Assembly: GCA_014728125.1 (NCBI GenBank)
Contig: WJMD01000100.1
Location: forward strand, 1 to 38,090
Source: Candidatus Effluviviaceae Genus V sp.
Lineage (GTDB): Bacteria; Joyebacterota; Joyebacteria; Joyebacterales; Joyebacteraceae
Reading direction: 5' to 3'
DNA length: 38,090 nt
Under the pieces are notes generated by a model that ran no database searches, was not told where the DNA came from, and saw nothing but the letters and a program-made list of their open reading frames with translations. Below are positions 17,523-26,466 of this stretch, in pieces. The position numbers and the translations under genes are program-made. Position 1 is the stretch's first letter, and every line of letters begins with the position of its first letter.

Positions 17523-18611
17523 ATGGGCGAGAAGGTCTTCATGAGGGGGAACGATGCCATTGGCGAGGCCGCCGTACAGGCCGGTTGCCAGTGCTACTTC
17601 GGGTACCCCATCACGCCGCAGAACGAGCTTACCGCGTACATGTCGAAGCGGATGATCGAAGAGGGCAGGGTCTTCATCCAGAGCGAGAGCGAGATCGCCG
17701 CGGTCAACATGTGCTTCGGCGCCGCGGCCGTGGGCCAGAGGACGATGACGTCCTCGTCGGGTCCCGGCATCAGCCTGAAGCAGGAGGGCATCTCGTACAT
17801 GGCCGGCGCCGAGCTGCCCATGTTCTTCGTCAACGTGATGCGGGGCGGGCCCGGCCTCGGGAACATCGCGCCGGCGCAGTCGGACTACTTCCAGTGCACG
17901 CGGGGCGGCGGCCACGGCGACTACCGTGTCATCTGCTATGCGCCCTCCAACGTGCAGGAGCTCTACGACTACACGATGCTCGGTTTCGACGTCGCCGATC
18001 GATACAGAAACCCGTCGATGATCGCGGCCGACGGCATCCTCGGTCAGATGATGGAGCCGCTGGTCCTCAACGAGTACAAGGACCCGGGCGACCTGCCGAC
18101 GAAGCAGCCGTGGCGCCTCGGCGACCCGAGCACGCCCGAGCCGATCTGGATCACGTCGGTCCATCTGGGCGAGGGCAAGCTCGAGGAACACAACCTCGAG
18201 CTCCAGAAGAAGTACGATGCGATCGAGAGAGACGAGGTGCGGTACGAGGAGACCATGCTCGACGACGCGGAGATCGTCATGGTCGCGTACGGCACGGCGG
18301 CACGTGTCGCGAAGACGGCGCTCGCCGTGGCCCGGGAAGAGGGCATCAAGGTCGGGCTCTTCCGTCCGATCACGATCTGGCCGTACCCGTACCAGCAGGT
18401 CCGCGATCTGGCCGACCGGGTCGAGAATCTCCTGGTCGTCGAGATGAGCCTGGGGCAGATGTGGGAGGATGTGAGGCTCGCCGTCGAGGGGAACGCGCGC
18501 GTTCACCTGCACGGCCGGACGGCCGGCGGCGTTCCCGTCGTCACCGAGGTCGTCGAGCATCTCAAGAAGGTCATGGCCTCGAAGGGCGACGAGATCATCC
18601 GGAACTTCTAG
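17523..18611 (+). CDS. 2-oxoacid:ferredoxin oxidoreductase alpha subunit (VorB/KorA type)
   Basis: The 362-residue protein is the alpha subunit. Family phrases GNDAIGEAAVQAGC, FGYPITPQNE (26-35), SESEIAAVN, SSGPGISLKQEG and GGPGLGNIAPAQSDY are present. In annotations this type is usually called VorB, 2-ketoisovalerate (or 2-oxoglutarate) ferredoxin oxidoreductase. The enzyme oxidises a 2-oxoacid to its acyl-CoA with reduction of ferredoxin, or runs in reverse to fix carbon. Which oxoacid is used cannot be told from sequence. The C-terminal domain (about 230-362) is the transketolase C-like domain. Confidence 0.92.
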   Translation: MGEKVFMRGNDAIGEAAVQAGCQCYFGYPITPQNELTAYMSKRMIEEGRVFIQSESEIAAVNMCFGAAAVGQRTMTSSSGPGISLKQEGISYMAGAELPMFFVNVMRGGPGLGNIAPAQSDYFQCTRGGGHGDYRVICYAPSNVQELYDYTMLGFDVADRYRNPSMIAADGILGQMMEPLVLNEYKDPGDLPTKQPWRLGDPSTPEPIWITSVHLGEGKLEEHNLELQKKYDAIERDEVRYEETMLDDAEIVMVAYGTAARVAKTALAVAREEGIKVGLFRPITIWPYPYQQVRDLADRVENLLVVEMSLGQMWEDVRLAVEGNARVHLHGRTAGGVPVVTEVVEHLKKVMASKGDEIIRNF

Positions 18612-18619
18612 GAGGAGTC

Positions 18620-19363
18620 ATGGAGAAGGTCTTCACCAAGCCGGAGGCGATGAAGCCTGAGCAGACGCTCTACTGTCCGGGATGCGGGCACGGCACCGCG
18701 CACCGGATGGTCGCGGAGCTCGTCGACGAGTTCGGGCTCAGGGAGCGGGCCATCGGCATCGCGCCCGTCGGCTGCTCCGTCTTCGCCGATCGCTACTGGA
18801 ACTTCGACGTCATCTCGGCCGCTCACGGACGGGCGCCCGCGGTGGCCACCGGGATGAAGCGGGGAAACCCCGACAGCTTCGTCATCTGCTATCAGGGGGA
18901 CGGTGACCTGGCCGCCATCGGGACCGCCGAGACGATCCACGCCGCGAACCGCGGCGAGCACTTCGTGACGATCTTCGTCAATAACGCCATCTACGGCATG
19001 ACCGGCGGACAGATGGCGCCGACCACGCTCTGCGGTCAGCGCTCCCAGACGTGCCAGCTCGGGCGAGACCCCGACATCATGGGACATCCGATCCGGGTCT
19101 GTGAGCTCGTGCGCGACCTCCCGGGCGTGGCCTATCTGGCGCGCGGCGCGGTCGACTCGCCCAAGAACGTCATTCAGACGAAGAAGCACATGAAGAAGGC
19201 GTTCCAGACGGCCATCGACGGCAAGGGCTGGAGCCTTGTCGAGGTCGTCTCCCCGTGCCCCACGAACTGGGGTATGGCGCCTCAGAAGGCGCTCCAGTGG
19301 CTTCGTGAGAACCTCCTCGAGCACTATGAACTCGGGGTCTTCAGGGACTGCGAGGCCGAGTAG
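18620..19363 (+). CDS. 2-oxoacid:ferredoxin oxidoreductase beta (TPP) subunit
   Basis: The 247-residue subunit binds thiamine diphosphate: GDGD at 93-96 and NN at 121-122 form the Mg/TPP motif, followed by YGMTGGQMAPTT. C19 and C22 in YCPGCGHG and C52 in PVGCSVF suit an iron-sulfur site, as in this family. ATG at 18620 follows GGAGGA by three bases, nine bases after the alpha stop. With the alpha, gamma and ferredoxin subunits it makes a complete four-part enzyme. The C-terminal VVSPCPTNWGM is typical of the KorB/VorA group. Confidence 0.93.
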   Translation: MEKVFTKPEAMKPEQTLYCPGCGHGTAHRMVAELVDEFGLRERAIGIAPVGCSVFADRYWNFDVISAAHGRAPAVATGMKRGNPDSFVICYQGDGDLAAIGTAETIHAANRGEHFVTIFVNNAIYGMTGGQMAPTTLCGQRSQTCQLGRDPDIMGHPIRVCELVRDLPGVAYLARGAVDSPKNVIQTKKHMKKAFQTAIDGKGWSLVEVVSPCPTNWGMAPQKALQWLRENLLEHYELGVFRDCEAE

Positions 19364-19380
19364 CAGCGTGACAAACTGAA

Positions 19381-19419
19381 CTGCCGCCGTGCGGACCCGA
19401 GAGAGCCCTGCGGCGGCAG
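19381..19419. other. Inverted repeat between beta and gamma subunit genes
   Basis: CTGCCGCCG (19381-19389) and CGGCGGCAG (19411-19419) are perfect 9-base arms around a 21-base loop. No T-run follows, so it is more likely an mRNA processing or stability element than a terminator. The remainder of this 122-base gap holds no gene that I can support. Confidence 0.55.
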
Positions 19420-19485
19420 ACGGGATGCGGACGCCCCCTGGGATGCAGCGACGGGGCGACGCCTCACGAAGCCGGGGGACTTTGG

Positions 19486-20022
19486 ATGATACATCGGATC
19501 AGATGCGCGGGGTTCGGCGGCCAGGGGATCGTCCTCATGGGCAAGCTCCTCGGGCAGGCCGGGATGATGGAGGACAAGCACACGACGTTCTTCCCGCAGT
19601 ACGGAGCCGCCATGCGGGGAGGCACGGCGAACTGCTCGGTGATCGTTTCGGATGATGAGATCGCGTCGCCGATGGTCGAGACGCCGGACGTCGCGCTCAT
19701 CATGAACGGACCGTCGCTCGTGCGATTCGAGCCGACGGTGGCGCCCGACGGCTGGGTGTTCTACAACACGTCGCTCATCGACAGGGAGGTCGAGCGCGAC
19801 GATGTTCAGGTGATGAAGGTCCCGGCCAACAACATCGCCGAGGAGGTCGGCACCGCCCGATCGGCCAATATGGTGATGCTCGGGGCCGTAGCGAAGAAGC
19901 TCGGCGTCGTGTCGATCGACTCCCTGATGGGCGCGCTCGACGTCATGCTGGCCGGCAAGGGCGACAAGATCATGGAGATGAACCGCGAGGCCATGCGGCG
20001 GGGAGCGGCCCTCGCTGAGTAG
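19486..20022 (+). CDS. 2-oxoacid:ferredoxin oxidoreductase gamma subunit
   Basis: The 178-residue protein has the gamma-domain start CAGFGGQGIVLMGKLLG, with GFGGQG at 9-14. TTFFPQYGAAMRGGTANC and SARSANMVMLGA-like phrases follow. It completes the alpha-beta-gamma-delta set. Unlike its neighbours it lies 122 bases after the beta gene, behind a hairpin, and the ATG lacks a strong ribosome binding site. Relative expression may therefore differ from the other subunits. Confidence 0.92.
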   Translation: MIHRIRCAGFGGQGIVLMGKLLGQAGMMEDKHTTFFPQYGAAMRGGTANCSVIVSDDEIASPMVETPDVALIMNGPSLVRFEPTVAPDGWVFYNTSLIDREVERDDVQVMKVPANNIAEEVGTARSANMVMLGAVAKKLGVVSIDSLMGALDVMLAGKGDKIMEMNREAMRRGAALAE

Positions 20023-20058
20023 CGTCGCGGACGGGGAACACCACAGCAGGACGGTGCG

Positions 20059-22641
20059 ATGAGCAAGCTCAGAGAGCGGCTCGAGCGCGAGGTCCTGCCG
20101 CTCATCTCGAGACCCAGCCGGTACATCGGTGGAGAGAGGAACGTCCCGGGGAAGGACCTTCGGGACGTTCGTCTTACCTTCCTGCTGGCATTCCCGGACG
20201 TCTACGAGATCGGGATGTCGCACCTGGGGCTCCGTGTTCTCTACGACATCCTCAACCGGCGATCCGAGATCGCCGCCGAGCGGACCTTCGCGCCGTGGAC
20301 CGACATGGAAGCCCTCATGCGCGAGAAGGGCATCCCGCTCTTCTCGCTGGAGTCGCACACCCCGGCGTCCTCGTTCGACCTTCTCGGCTTCACGCTCCAG
20401 TACGAGCTTCATTACTCGAACATCCTGACGATGCTCGATCTCGCGGGCGTGCCGCTCCGCGCATCGGACCGCGGGGAAGAAGACCCGATCGTCCTCGGGG
20501 GCGGCCCCAACGCCTTCAACCCGGAGCCGGTCGCACCGTTCTTCGATTGTCTGGTCATCGGCGACGGCGAGAGCGCCGTGCTCGATGTCGCCGATCATCT
20601 CATCGAGGCGCGTGCCCGGGCGTGGTCGAGGGACGAGACCCTGCGCCGCGCCGCCCGTATCCCGGGCATCTACGTGCCCGCCCTCTACGCGTCGGACGGC
20701 GCCGGGGGCGTGCGTCCACTCGACGACGCGGCGCCCGAGGTCGTCTGCAGGCGGGTCGAACCCGCGCTGGGTATCGGCAGTCAGCCGCTCGCTCCCATTG
20801 TGCCGATCACCGAGGCGACGCACGACCGCCTGTCCATCGAGATCATGCGGGGCTGCACCCGCGGGTGCCGCTTCTGTCAGGCGGGCATGGTGACCCGGCC
20901 CGTCCGGGAGCGCCCGGTCGACGAGATCGCCGCCGTCATCCGGAGCGGCATCGACGCGACGGGCTACGACGAGGTCTCGCTCGTCTCCCTGAGCTCCTCG
21001 GACTACACGGGGCTCGACGAACTCCTCATGAAGCTCAACGAGGAGCTCTTCGACCGGAAGGTCAGCATCTCGCTGCCGTCGCTCCGGGCCGACCGGTTCG
21101 GCATCGAGCTGGCCGACCGTCTCGGTCGCGTGAGGAAGGCGGGCCTCACGTTCGCTCCCGAGGCGGGAACGCAGCGCCTGCGCGACGTCATCAACAAGAA
21201 CGAGACCGAGACGAACATCATCGAGACCATCGAGGCGGCGTTCGAGGCCGGGTGGAGCCGCGTGAAGCTCTACTTCATGATAGGGCTTCCGACCGAGACC
21301 GAGGACGACGTGCGCGGCATCGCCGAACTCGTCAGGCGCATCAGGGAGCACGCCCGCTCCGTCCGGAGGAGCGCCTCCATCAACGTCTCGATCTCGCCCT
21401 TCGTTCCGAGACCGCACACGCCGTTCCAGTGGGAGCGGCAGGACACGCCGGAGGAGACGTCCGCGAAGGAGCGTCTGCTCCGTTCCGGGCTGCGCGTGAA
21501 GGGCGTCAAGGTCTCGACGCGCGACCCGGAGGTCTCGGCGCTGGAGGGCGTGATGGCCAGGGGGAACCGGCGCCACGCCGATGTCATCGAGTCCGCCTGG
21601 AGACTGGGCGCTCGCTTCGACGCGTGGACCGAGACCTTCGATGCCACCGTCTGGGCACGCGCCTTCGAGGAGGCGGATGTCGACCGGCACGAGACCCTGA
21701 AGGCGCGCGACCCTGAAGAGCCGCTTCCCTGGGACCACATCTCGGGCGGGGTCTCGAAGGCGTTCCTCCTGGCGGAGCGCCGGAGAGCCTACGCAGGCGA
21801 GACGACGCCCGACTGCCGCGACGATGTGTGCACCGACTGCGGCGCGTGTCCGGTCGATGAGGGGCCCGCGCGGCCGATGCCGGATCGTGTCGAGCCGTCG
21901 GCGGCGGGGAACGACACACAGCGGTTTGGTCGGCGGACGCGACGCGCCCGGGACGGAAGCGGCGACAGGTTCCGCGTCCGGTACGCGAAGGCGGACGAGG
22001 CACGGTTCCTCTCGCATCTCGACATTCTCCGCGCCGTGACGCGCGCGCTCTCCACCTCGGGACTCCCGGTCGCCTACACGCAAGGCTTCAACCCGCACCC
22101 GAGGCTCTCGTTCGGACCGTCGCTGCCGGTCGGCGCCACGGGAGAGGCCGAGTTCTTCGACGTCGACTTCACGAGGTCGGTCGAGGCCGACGATGTGCTC
22201 CGGAGCATCGGGCGCGGGCTCCCGAAGGGTCTGGTCGTGCTCGAGGCCCGACCGCTTCGCAGCAAGACCGCCGTCGCGGCCGAGGCGCAGGCCGCCGACT
22301 ACTCGATCCGCAACGCGCCGGTCCTCGAGAAGCTGGGCGCCGACGGTGTCCGCGCCGCCATCGAGAGGGTCCAGAGCACGGAGGAGGCGGAGGTCCTGCG
22401 GGGCAGCGGCCCGAAGACCGTGCGGCCGAAGGACGGTATTCTCTCGCTCGAGCTCGTCGAGGAGGACCCGCCCGTGCTGAGAATGCGCCTCGGCATAGGG
22501 CAGAAAGGCGCACTCCGGCCGTCCGACGTCCTGCAGCTGATCGAGCGGGAGGAGCCCGACGCGGCGCTTCTGGCCACCGTTCACAGGACCGAGTTACTGA
22601 AGGACCGGTCAGTAGGGCCGGGGCTTGAGCCTGTTGCGTAA
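20059..22641 (+). CDS. B12-binding radical SAM protein fused to DUF2344 (TIGR03960/TIGR03936 type)
   Basis: The 860-residue protein has three parts. Residues about 1-250 form a B12-binding-like domain (LLAFPDVYEIGMSHLGLR). A radical SAM domain follows with the CxxxCxxC cluster at C266, C270 and C273 (GCTRGCRFCQAGM) and FAPEAGTQRLRDVINK downstream. A cysteine group C586, C591, C594, C597 (CX4CX2CX2C) precedes the DUF2344 domain (about 636-860; YAKADEARFLSHLDILR). In many bacteria the two halves are separate neighbouring genes beside RNase G and ribosomal protein L21 genes. Here they are fused and RNase G follows, suggesting an RNA or ribosome link. The substrate is unknown. Confidence 0.88.
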   Translation: MSKLRERLEREVLPLISRPSRYIGGERNVPGKDLRDVRLTFLLAFPDVYEIGMSHLGLRVLYDILNRRSEIAAERTFAPWTDMEALMREKGIPLFSLESHTPASSFDLLGFTLQYELHYSNILTMLDLAGVPLRASDRGEEDPIVLGGGPNAFNPEPVAPFFDCLVIGDGESAVLDVADHLIEARARAWSRDETLRRAARIPGIYVPALYASDGAGGVRPLDDAAPEVVCRRVEPALGIGSQPLAPIVPITEATHDRLSIEIMRGCTRGCRFCQAGMVTRPVRERPVDEIAAVIRSGIDATGYDEVSLVSLSSSDYTGLDELLMKLNEELFDRKVSISLPSLRADRFGIELADRLGRVRKAGLTFAPEAGTQRLRDVINKNETETNIIETIEAAFEAGWSRVKLYFMIGLPTETEDDVRGIAELVRRIREHARSVRRSASINVSISPFVPRPHTPFQWERQDTPEETSAKERLLRSGLRVKGVKVSTRDPEVSALEGVMARGNRRHADVIESAWRLGARFDAWTETFDATVWARAFEEADVDRHETLKARDPEEPLPWDHISGGVSKAFLLAERRRAYAGETTPDCRDDVCTDCGACPVDEGPARPMPDRVEPSAAGNDTQRFGRRTRRARDGSGDRFRVRYAKADEARFLSHLDILRAVTRALSTSGLPVAYTQGFNPHPRLSFGPSLPVGATGEAEFFDVDFTRSVEADDVLRSIGRGLPKGLVVLEARPLRSKTAVAAEAQAADYSIRNAPVLEKLGADGVRAAIERVQSTEEAEVLRGSGPKTVRPKDGILSLELVEEDPPVLRMRLGIGQKGALRPSDVLQLIEREEPDAALLATVHRTELLKDRSVGPGLEPVA

Positions 22642-22653
22642 CGCGGCTATACT
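22625..22653 (+). promoter_or_regulatory. Likely promoter for the RNase G gene
   Basis: TTGAGC (22625-22630) and TATACT (22648-22653, five of six to consensus) are 17 bases apart. The -35 box lies within the last codons of the radical SAM gene. The -10 box is about 65 bases before the RNase G start. This would give RNase G its own transcript with a short leader. Confidence 0.5.
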
Positions 22654-22670
22654 GGACCCCGTGACGGAGC

Positions 22671-22690
22671 CCGGCCGGACGTGAGGCCGG
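22671..22690. other. Small hairpin in the RNase G leader
   Basis: CCGGCC (22671-22676) and GGCCGG (22685-22690) pair around an 8-base loop. It would lie in the leader of a transcript from the promoter at 22625-22653. RNase E of Escherichia coli controls its own mRNA through a structured leader, so a similar role is possible, but the structure here is short. Confidence 0.35.
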
Positions 22691-22718
22691 TTCATATAGA
22701 ACATCGCCAAGGAGCAGT

Positions 22719-24257
22719 GTGTACAAGGAAATCATCATAAACGACGCGCCCGGCGAGACGCGCGTCGCCGTTCTCGAGGACCATCAACTCGTCGAGCTGA
22801 TGGTCGACCGGGGCGAGGGCGACCGCATCGTCGGCAACATCTACAAGGGGAAGGTCGGCGCCGTTCTGCCAGGGATGCAGGCGGCGTTCGTCGATATCGG
22901 TCACGAGAAGAGTGCCTTCCTGCACGTCTCCGACATGCGCGACATTACGGCCGAGTTCGCCGACTTCGTCTCCGACGAGTCGTACGAGGTTGAGGACGGA
23001 CAGCGGATGGTCGCGCCCGACGCGCCGATCCAGGACCTCCTGCAGAAGGGGCAGGAGATCATGGTCCAGGTGACGAAAGAGCCGATCAGCACGAAGGGCC
23101 CGAGGGTCACGACGCAGATCTCGATGCCGGGGCGCTACCTCGTGCTCGTGCCGTTCTCCGGCGCCATCGGCGTGTCGCGCAAGATCGAGGAGGTCGAGGA
23201 GCGGGAGCGTCTCAAGCAGATCTCCCGCGAGATCCGTCCCGCCTGGGGCGGACTGATCGTCAGAACCGCGGCGGCGAACGCCAGCAAGCGGCAGATCAAG
23301 CGCGACCTCAAGTATCTCATCCGGCAGTGGAAACGCATCAACAAGCGCGCGGAGAAGCACAAGGCACCGTATCTGGCCCACACCGAGATGGGGCTGACGG
23401 CCGGGCTCGTGCGCGATGTGTTCACGAAGGACGTCGACCGGCTGGTCGTCGACACGAGGCGGGGCTACCGCGAGGTCCAGTCGTATCTCAGAAGCGTGGA
23501 CCCCAAGCTCAGGAACCGCGTCGAGTACTATCGCGACAAGACGCCGATCTTCGACGCCTACGAGATCGAGGGCGAGATCGACAAGACGCTCCGGCGCCGG
23601 GTGTACTTCAAGAAGGGCGGCTACATCGTCATCGACCACACCGAAGCCCTGACCTCGATCGACGTCAACACCGGGCGCTACACCGGCAAGAAGAACCAGG
23701 AGGAGACGATTCTCAAGACGAACCTCGGCGCGGCGCGCGAGATCGGGCGCCAGTTGAGGCTCAGGGACATCGGCGGCATCATCGTCGTCGACTTCATCGA
23801 CATGGCCACCGAGGAGAACCGCGAGAAGGTCGTCCAGGAGCTCAAGAAGGTCTTGGCCAGGGACCGCGCTCGGAGCAAGGTGTTCCCGATCGGGGAACTC
23901 GGGCTCGTCAGGATGACGCGCCAGAGGGTGCGCCCGAGCCTCCTGCACCAGTACACGGACGCCTGTCCCGAGTGCGAGGGCACGGGTAAGGTGTTGTCGC
24001 GCGACTCGATCCTGCTCCTCATGGAGCGGGCGGTGCGAAGGGTCGCATCGACCCACAGGATCAGACGACTGCGTCTCTTCGTCGCGCCCGAGATGGCGAT
24101 GCACATCATGTCGGAGAACCAGCGGAGGCTGAAGAGCCTCGAGCGGGACACGCGCCGCTCCATCGAGGTCCGCGACGACGAGAAGCTCGACAGAGAAGAG
24201 TTCCGCATCGTCTCGACGAAGGACGGCAAGGAACTCGACTCGCAGGTCAACGAGTAG
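22719..24257 (+). CDS. rng: Ribonuclease G/E family endoribonuclease
   Basis: The 512-residue enzyme has the RNase G/E catalytic core without the long RNase E scaffold tail. The S1 domain opens with NIYKGKVGAVLPGMQAAFVD. Catalytic D315 (TSIDVNTG) and D358 (VVDFID) are 43 residues apart, as in E. coli RNase E. The Zn-link cysteines are C416 and C419 (CPECEGTG). It processes 16S rRNA precursors and degrades mRNA. GTG at 22719 is preceded by AAGGAG. The insertion near residues 83-103, rich in acidic residues, belongs to the S1 region. Confidence 0.95.
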   Translation: MYKEIIINDAPGETRVAVLEDHQLVELMVDRGEGDRIVGNIYKGKVGAVLPGMQAAFVDIGHEKSAFLHVSDMRDITAEFADFVSDESYEVEDGQRMVAPDAPIQDLLQKGQEIMVQVTKEPISTKGPRVTTQISMPGRYLVLVPFSGAIGVSRKIEEVEERERLKQISREIRPAWGGLIVRTAAANASKRQIKRDLKYLIRQWKRINKRAEKHKAPYLAHTEMGLTAGLVRDVFTKDVDRLVVDTRRGYREVQSYLRSVDPKLRNRVEYYRDKTPIFDAYEIEGEIDKTLRRRVYFKKGGYIVIDHTEALTSIDVNTGRYTGKKNQEETILKTNLGAAREIGRQLRLRDIGGIIVVDFIDMATEENREKVVQELKKVLARDRARSKVFPIGELGLVRMTRQRVRPSLLHQYTDACPECEGTGKVLSRDSILLLMERAVRRVASTHRIRRLRLFVAPEMAMHIMSENQRRLKSLERDTRRSIEVRDDEKLDREEFRIVSTKDGKELDSQVNE

Positions 24258-24290
24258 GCCTCCACGCGGCCACCGACTCCGAGGGGCCGT

Positions 24291-25781
24291 ATGCGGAATC
24301 GACTCCAGTACTTCCGACCGGTCCTCGAGCACCTGGGTGTCATCACCTGGGTGTTCGGTCTTTCCATGATAGCTCCTCTCGCCTTTCAGCTCTTCGAGTG
24401 GCGGGCGGGGGAGGAGCCGCTGCGCCTCCTGGGGTTCGGGCTCCCGGTCGTGGGGTCTGTGGCCCTGGGGTTGCTGCTCGGCCGGAAGGTCCGCCCGGAC
24501 CCGATCGACGCGCGCCGCGCGATGATCCTGACGGCGCTCGCGTGGATCGTCGTGTCGGCCATCGGCGCGATCCCCATCTGGTTCGTTCTGAGGACCTCGT
24601 TCCTCGACGCCTACTTCGAGACCGTGAGCGGCCTCACGACGACCGGCATCACGATGCTCCAGGGGCTCGACGCCATGCCGCGGAGCATCCTCTTCTGGCG
24701 AGCCTTCATCCAGTGGCTGGGGGGCTTAGGCATCCTCGCGTTCTTCCTGGCCATCGTCTTCATGGGCGGGTCAGCGCACGCCCTGTTCACGGCGGAGAGC
24801 CACAAGATCTCGTCGAAGCGCCCGGCGCCCGGTCTCTTCCATACGCTCCGGATCCTCTGGATCATCTACGCTGGATACACGGCGCTCATCGCCCTTGCTC
24901 TCGTACTCGAGGGCATGGGACCGTTCGACGCCGTGGCACACTCCATGACGGCGCTCTCGACCGGGGGCTACTCGCCGCACGACGCGAGCATCGGATTCTA
25001 TGCGCAGGCGGGGTACCCGAACGCGACGCTCATCGAGTACACGGTCATCGTCGGCATGCTTCTCGGGGGCATCAACTTCGTCGTGCACTCGCGGCTGCTG
25101 ACCGGGAAGCTGAGCGCTCTCTGGGACACGTACGAGATGCGTCTCTTCTGGGGCATCCTGGCGGCGTCGACCGGCCTCATCGTGCTCGACCACGGGCTGA
25201 CGTTCGGTTTCGGGTCGGAGAGCGCGGGTGGGCTCTTCAGGACGTCGCTCTTCCAGGCGTCGTCGATCTTCACGACGACCGGGTTCGCGACACGCGACAT
25301 CGGGACGGGGTACTTCCCCGAGGCCGCGAAGCAGGTGTTTCTGGCCCTCATGCTCATCGGAGGGTGCGTCGGCTCGACCGGAGGCGGCGTCAAGGTCCTC
25401 AGACTCGGCATTCTCTGGAAGATGGTGGGGAGGCAGCTCCGGCGGTTCATCTACGGTCCCGACACGATCCAGCCGATCGTGCTCGACGGCGAGATCGTAC
25501 GCGAGGAGGAGCTCCGGCGTGTCGGGGCGCTCTTCTTCGCGTGGATAGGGCTTCTGGGCCTCGGGGGGCTCATCACGGCCGTCCTGACCGGGCACGGCGC
25601 CCTCGCGTCGGCGAGTGGGATGTTCTCGGCGCTCGGGAACATCGGTCCGTGCTACATTTCGGCTGGCGAGATGACCGAGCTTCCCTCCGTCGTCAAGGTG
25701 ACCTACATCTTCGGCATGCTGGCGGGGCGACTGGAGATCCTGCCGCTCCTGCTCATTCTGAACCCGAGAACCTGGAGGTAA
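24291..25781 (+). CDS. trkH: TrkH/KtrB-family potassium uptake channel subunit
   Basis: The 496-residue membrane protein has the four repeated pore loops of the family: TTTGI (116-120), STGGY (223-227), TTTGF (328-332) and ALGNIGPC (447-454), whose glycines line the K+ filter. At least eight hydrophobic spans surround them. The tail LAGRLEILPLLLILNP is typical of TrkH. It lies 33 bases after rng and three bases before its regulatory partner. It imports potassium, gated by the nucleotide-binding TrkA protein. Confidence 0.94.
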   Translation: MRNRLQYFRPVLEHLGVITWVFGLSMIAPLAFQLFEWRAGEEPLRLLGFGLPVVGSVALGLLLGRKVRPDPIDARRAMILTALAWIVVSAIGAIPIWFVLRTSFLDAYFETVSGLTTTGITMLQGLDAMPRSILFWRAFIQWLGGLGILAFFLAIVFMGGSAHALFTAESHKISSKRPAPGLFHTLRILWIIYAGYTALIALALVLEGMGPFDAVAHSMTALSTGGYSPHDASIGFYAQAGYPNATLIEYTVIVGMLLGGINFVVHSRLLTGKLSALWDTYEMRLFWGILAASTGLIVLDHGLTFGFGSESAGGLFRTSLFQASSIFTTTGFATRDIGTGYFPEAAKQVFLALMLIGGCVGSTGGGVKVLRLGILWKMVGRQLRRFIYGPDTIQPIVLDGEIVREEELRRVGALFFAWIGLLGLGGLITAVLTGHGALASASGMFSALGNIGPCYISAGEMTELPSVVKVTYIFGMLAGRLEILPLLLILNPRTWR

Positions 25782-25784
25782 CGC

Positions 25785-26462
25785 ATGTACGTCGTCATCG
25801 CCGGAGCCGGGCTGATCGGAAGCACGCTGGCCGCACGACTGGCCGAGGCGCGTCACGACGTCGTGGTCATCGACCAGGACCGGTCGGTGTGCGAGAGGCT
25901 GGCGGCGGACCTTGGAGTCCAGGTCGTATGCGGTACGGCGACGAGCGTGGACACCCTCGAACACGCGGGAACCGACCGCGCCGACATCGCGGTCGCGACG
26001 ATGCGAAGCGACGCGGACAATCTCGCGTTCTCGATCCTCTCGAAGAGCCTCGGCGCGCCGCGGGTCATCGCGCGCATGCGGAACCCGCGCTACGAGAGCG
26101 CCTATAAGGAGGCCGGTGTCTCGGCGACGAGTCACATCGTGGACGTCTTCGTCAATCAGCTGCTCCTGGAGATCGACGAGCCTCACCTCAGGCAGGTCGC
26201 CGCGTTCGGCGCGGGAAAGGCGGCGATCGTTGTGGACAGCGTGCCGGAGAACGCGGCGGTCGACGGCATGACGGTCAGCGAGATCGCCGCCGACGAGACC
26301 TTCCCCGAGGAGTGTGTCATCACGGGCATATACAGGAGCGAGGGGGAGGACTTCCTGATTCCACGCGGCTCCGCGGTGGTGCGTTCGGGCGACCGCGTCT
26401 TTCTGGTCGCGAACCGAGCGAATCTGAGAAGGGCGACGAAGTTCCTGCACAGGAGGAAGTGA
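25785..26462 (+). CDS. trkA: TrkA-type RCK potassium channel regulator
   Basis: The 225-residue cytoplasmic protein has an N-terminal RCK/Rossmann domain with GAGLIG (7-12) and an acidic residue after the second strand (VVVIDQD). A C-terminal TrkA-C domain (about 140-225, with IPRGSAVVRSGDRVFLVA) follows. It has one RCK unit, so it resembles KtrA in size rather than the doubled E. coli TrkA. It controls the channel encoded just upstream through NAD(H) or ATP/ADP binding. The gap to trkH is three bases. Confidence 0.93.
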   Translation: MYVVIAGAGLIGSTLAARLAEARHDVVVIDQDRSVCERLAADLGVQVVCGTATSVDTLEHAGTDRADIAVATMRSDADNLAFSILSKSLGAPRVIARMRNPRYESAYKEAGVSATSHIVDVFVNQLLLEIDEPHLRQVAAFGAGKAAIVVDSVPENAAVDGMTVSEIAADETFPEECVITGIYRSEGEDFLIPRGSAVVRSGDRVFLVANRANLRRATKFLHRRK

Positions 26463-26466
26463 CACC

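Noticed and set aside
19324-22584. Very long open frame of 1086 codons on the minus strand
   Set aside because: It lies opposite the well-supported gamma-subunit and radical SAM genes. Its composition (Arg-, Asp- and Leu-rich, no motif) is what antisense frames in G+C-rich DNA give.
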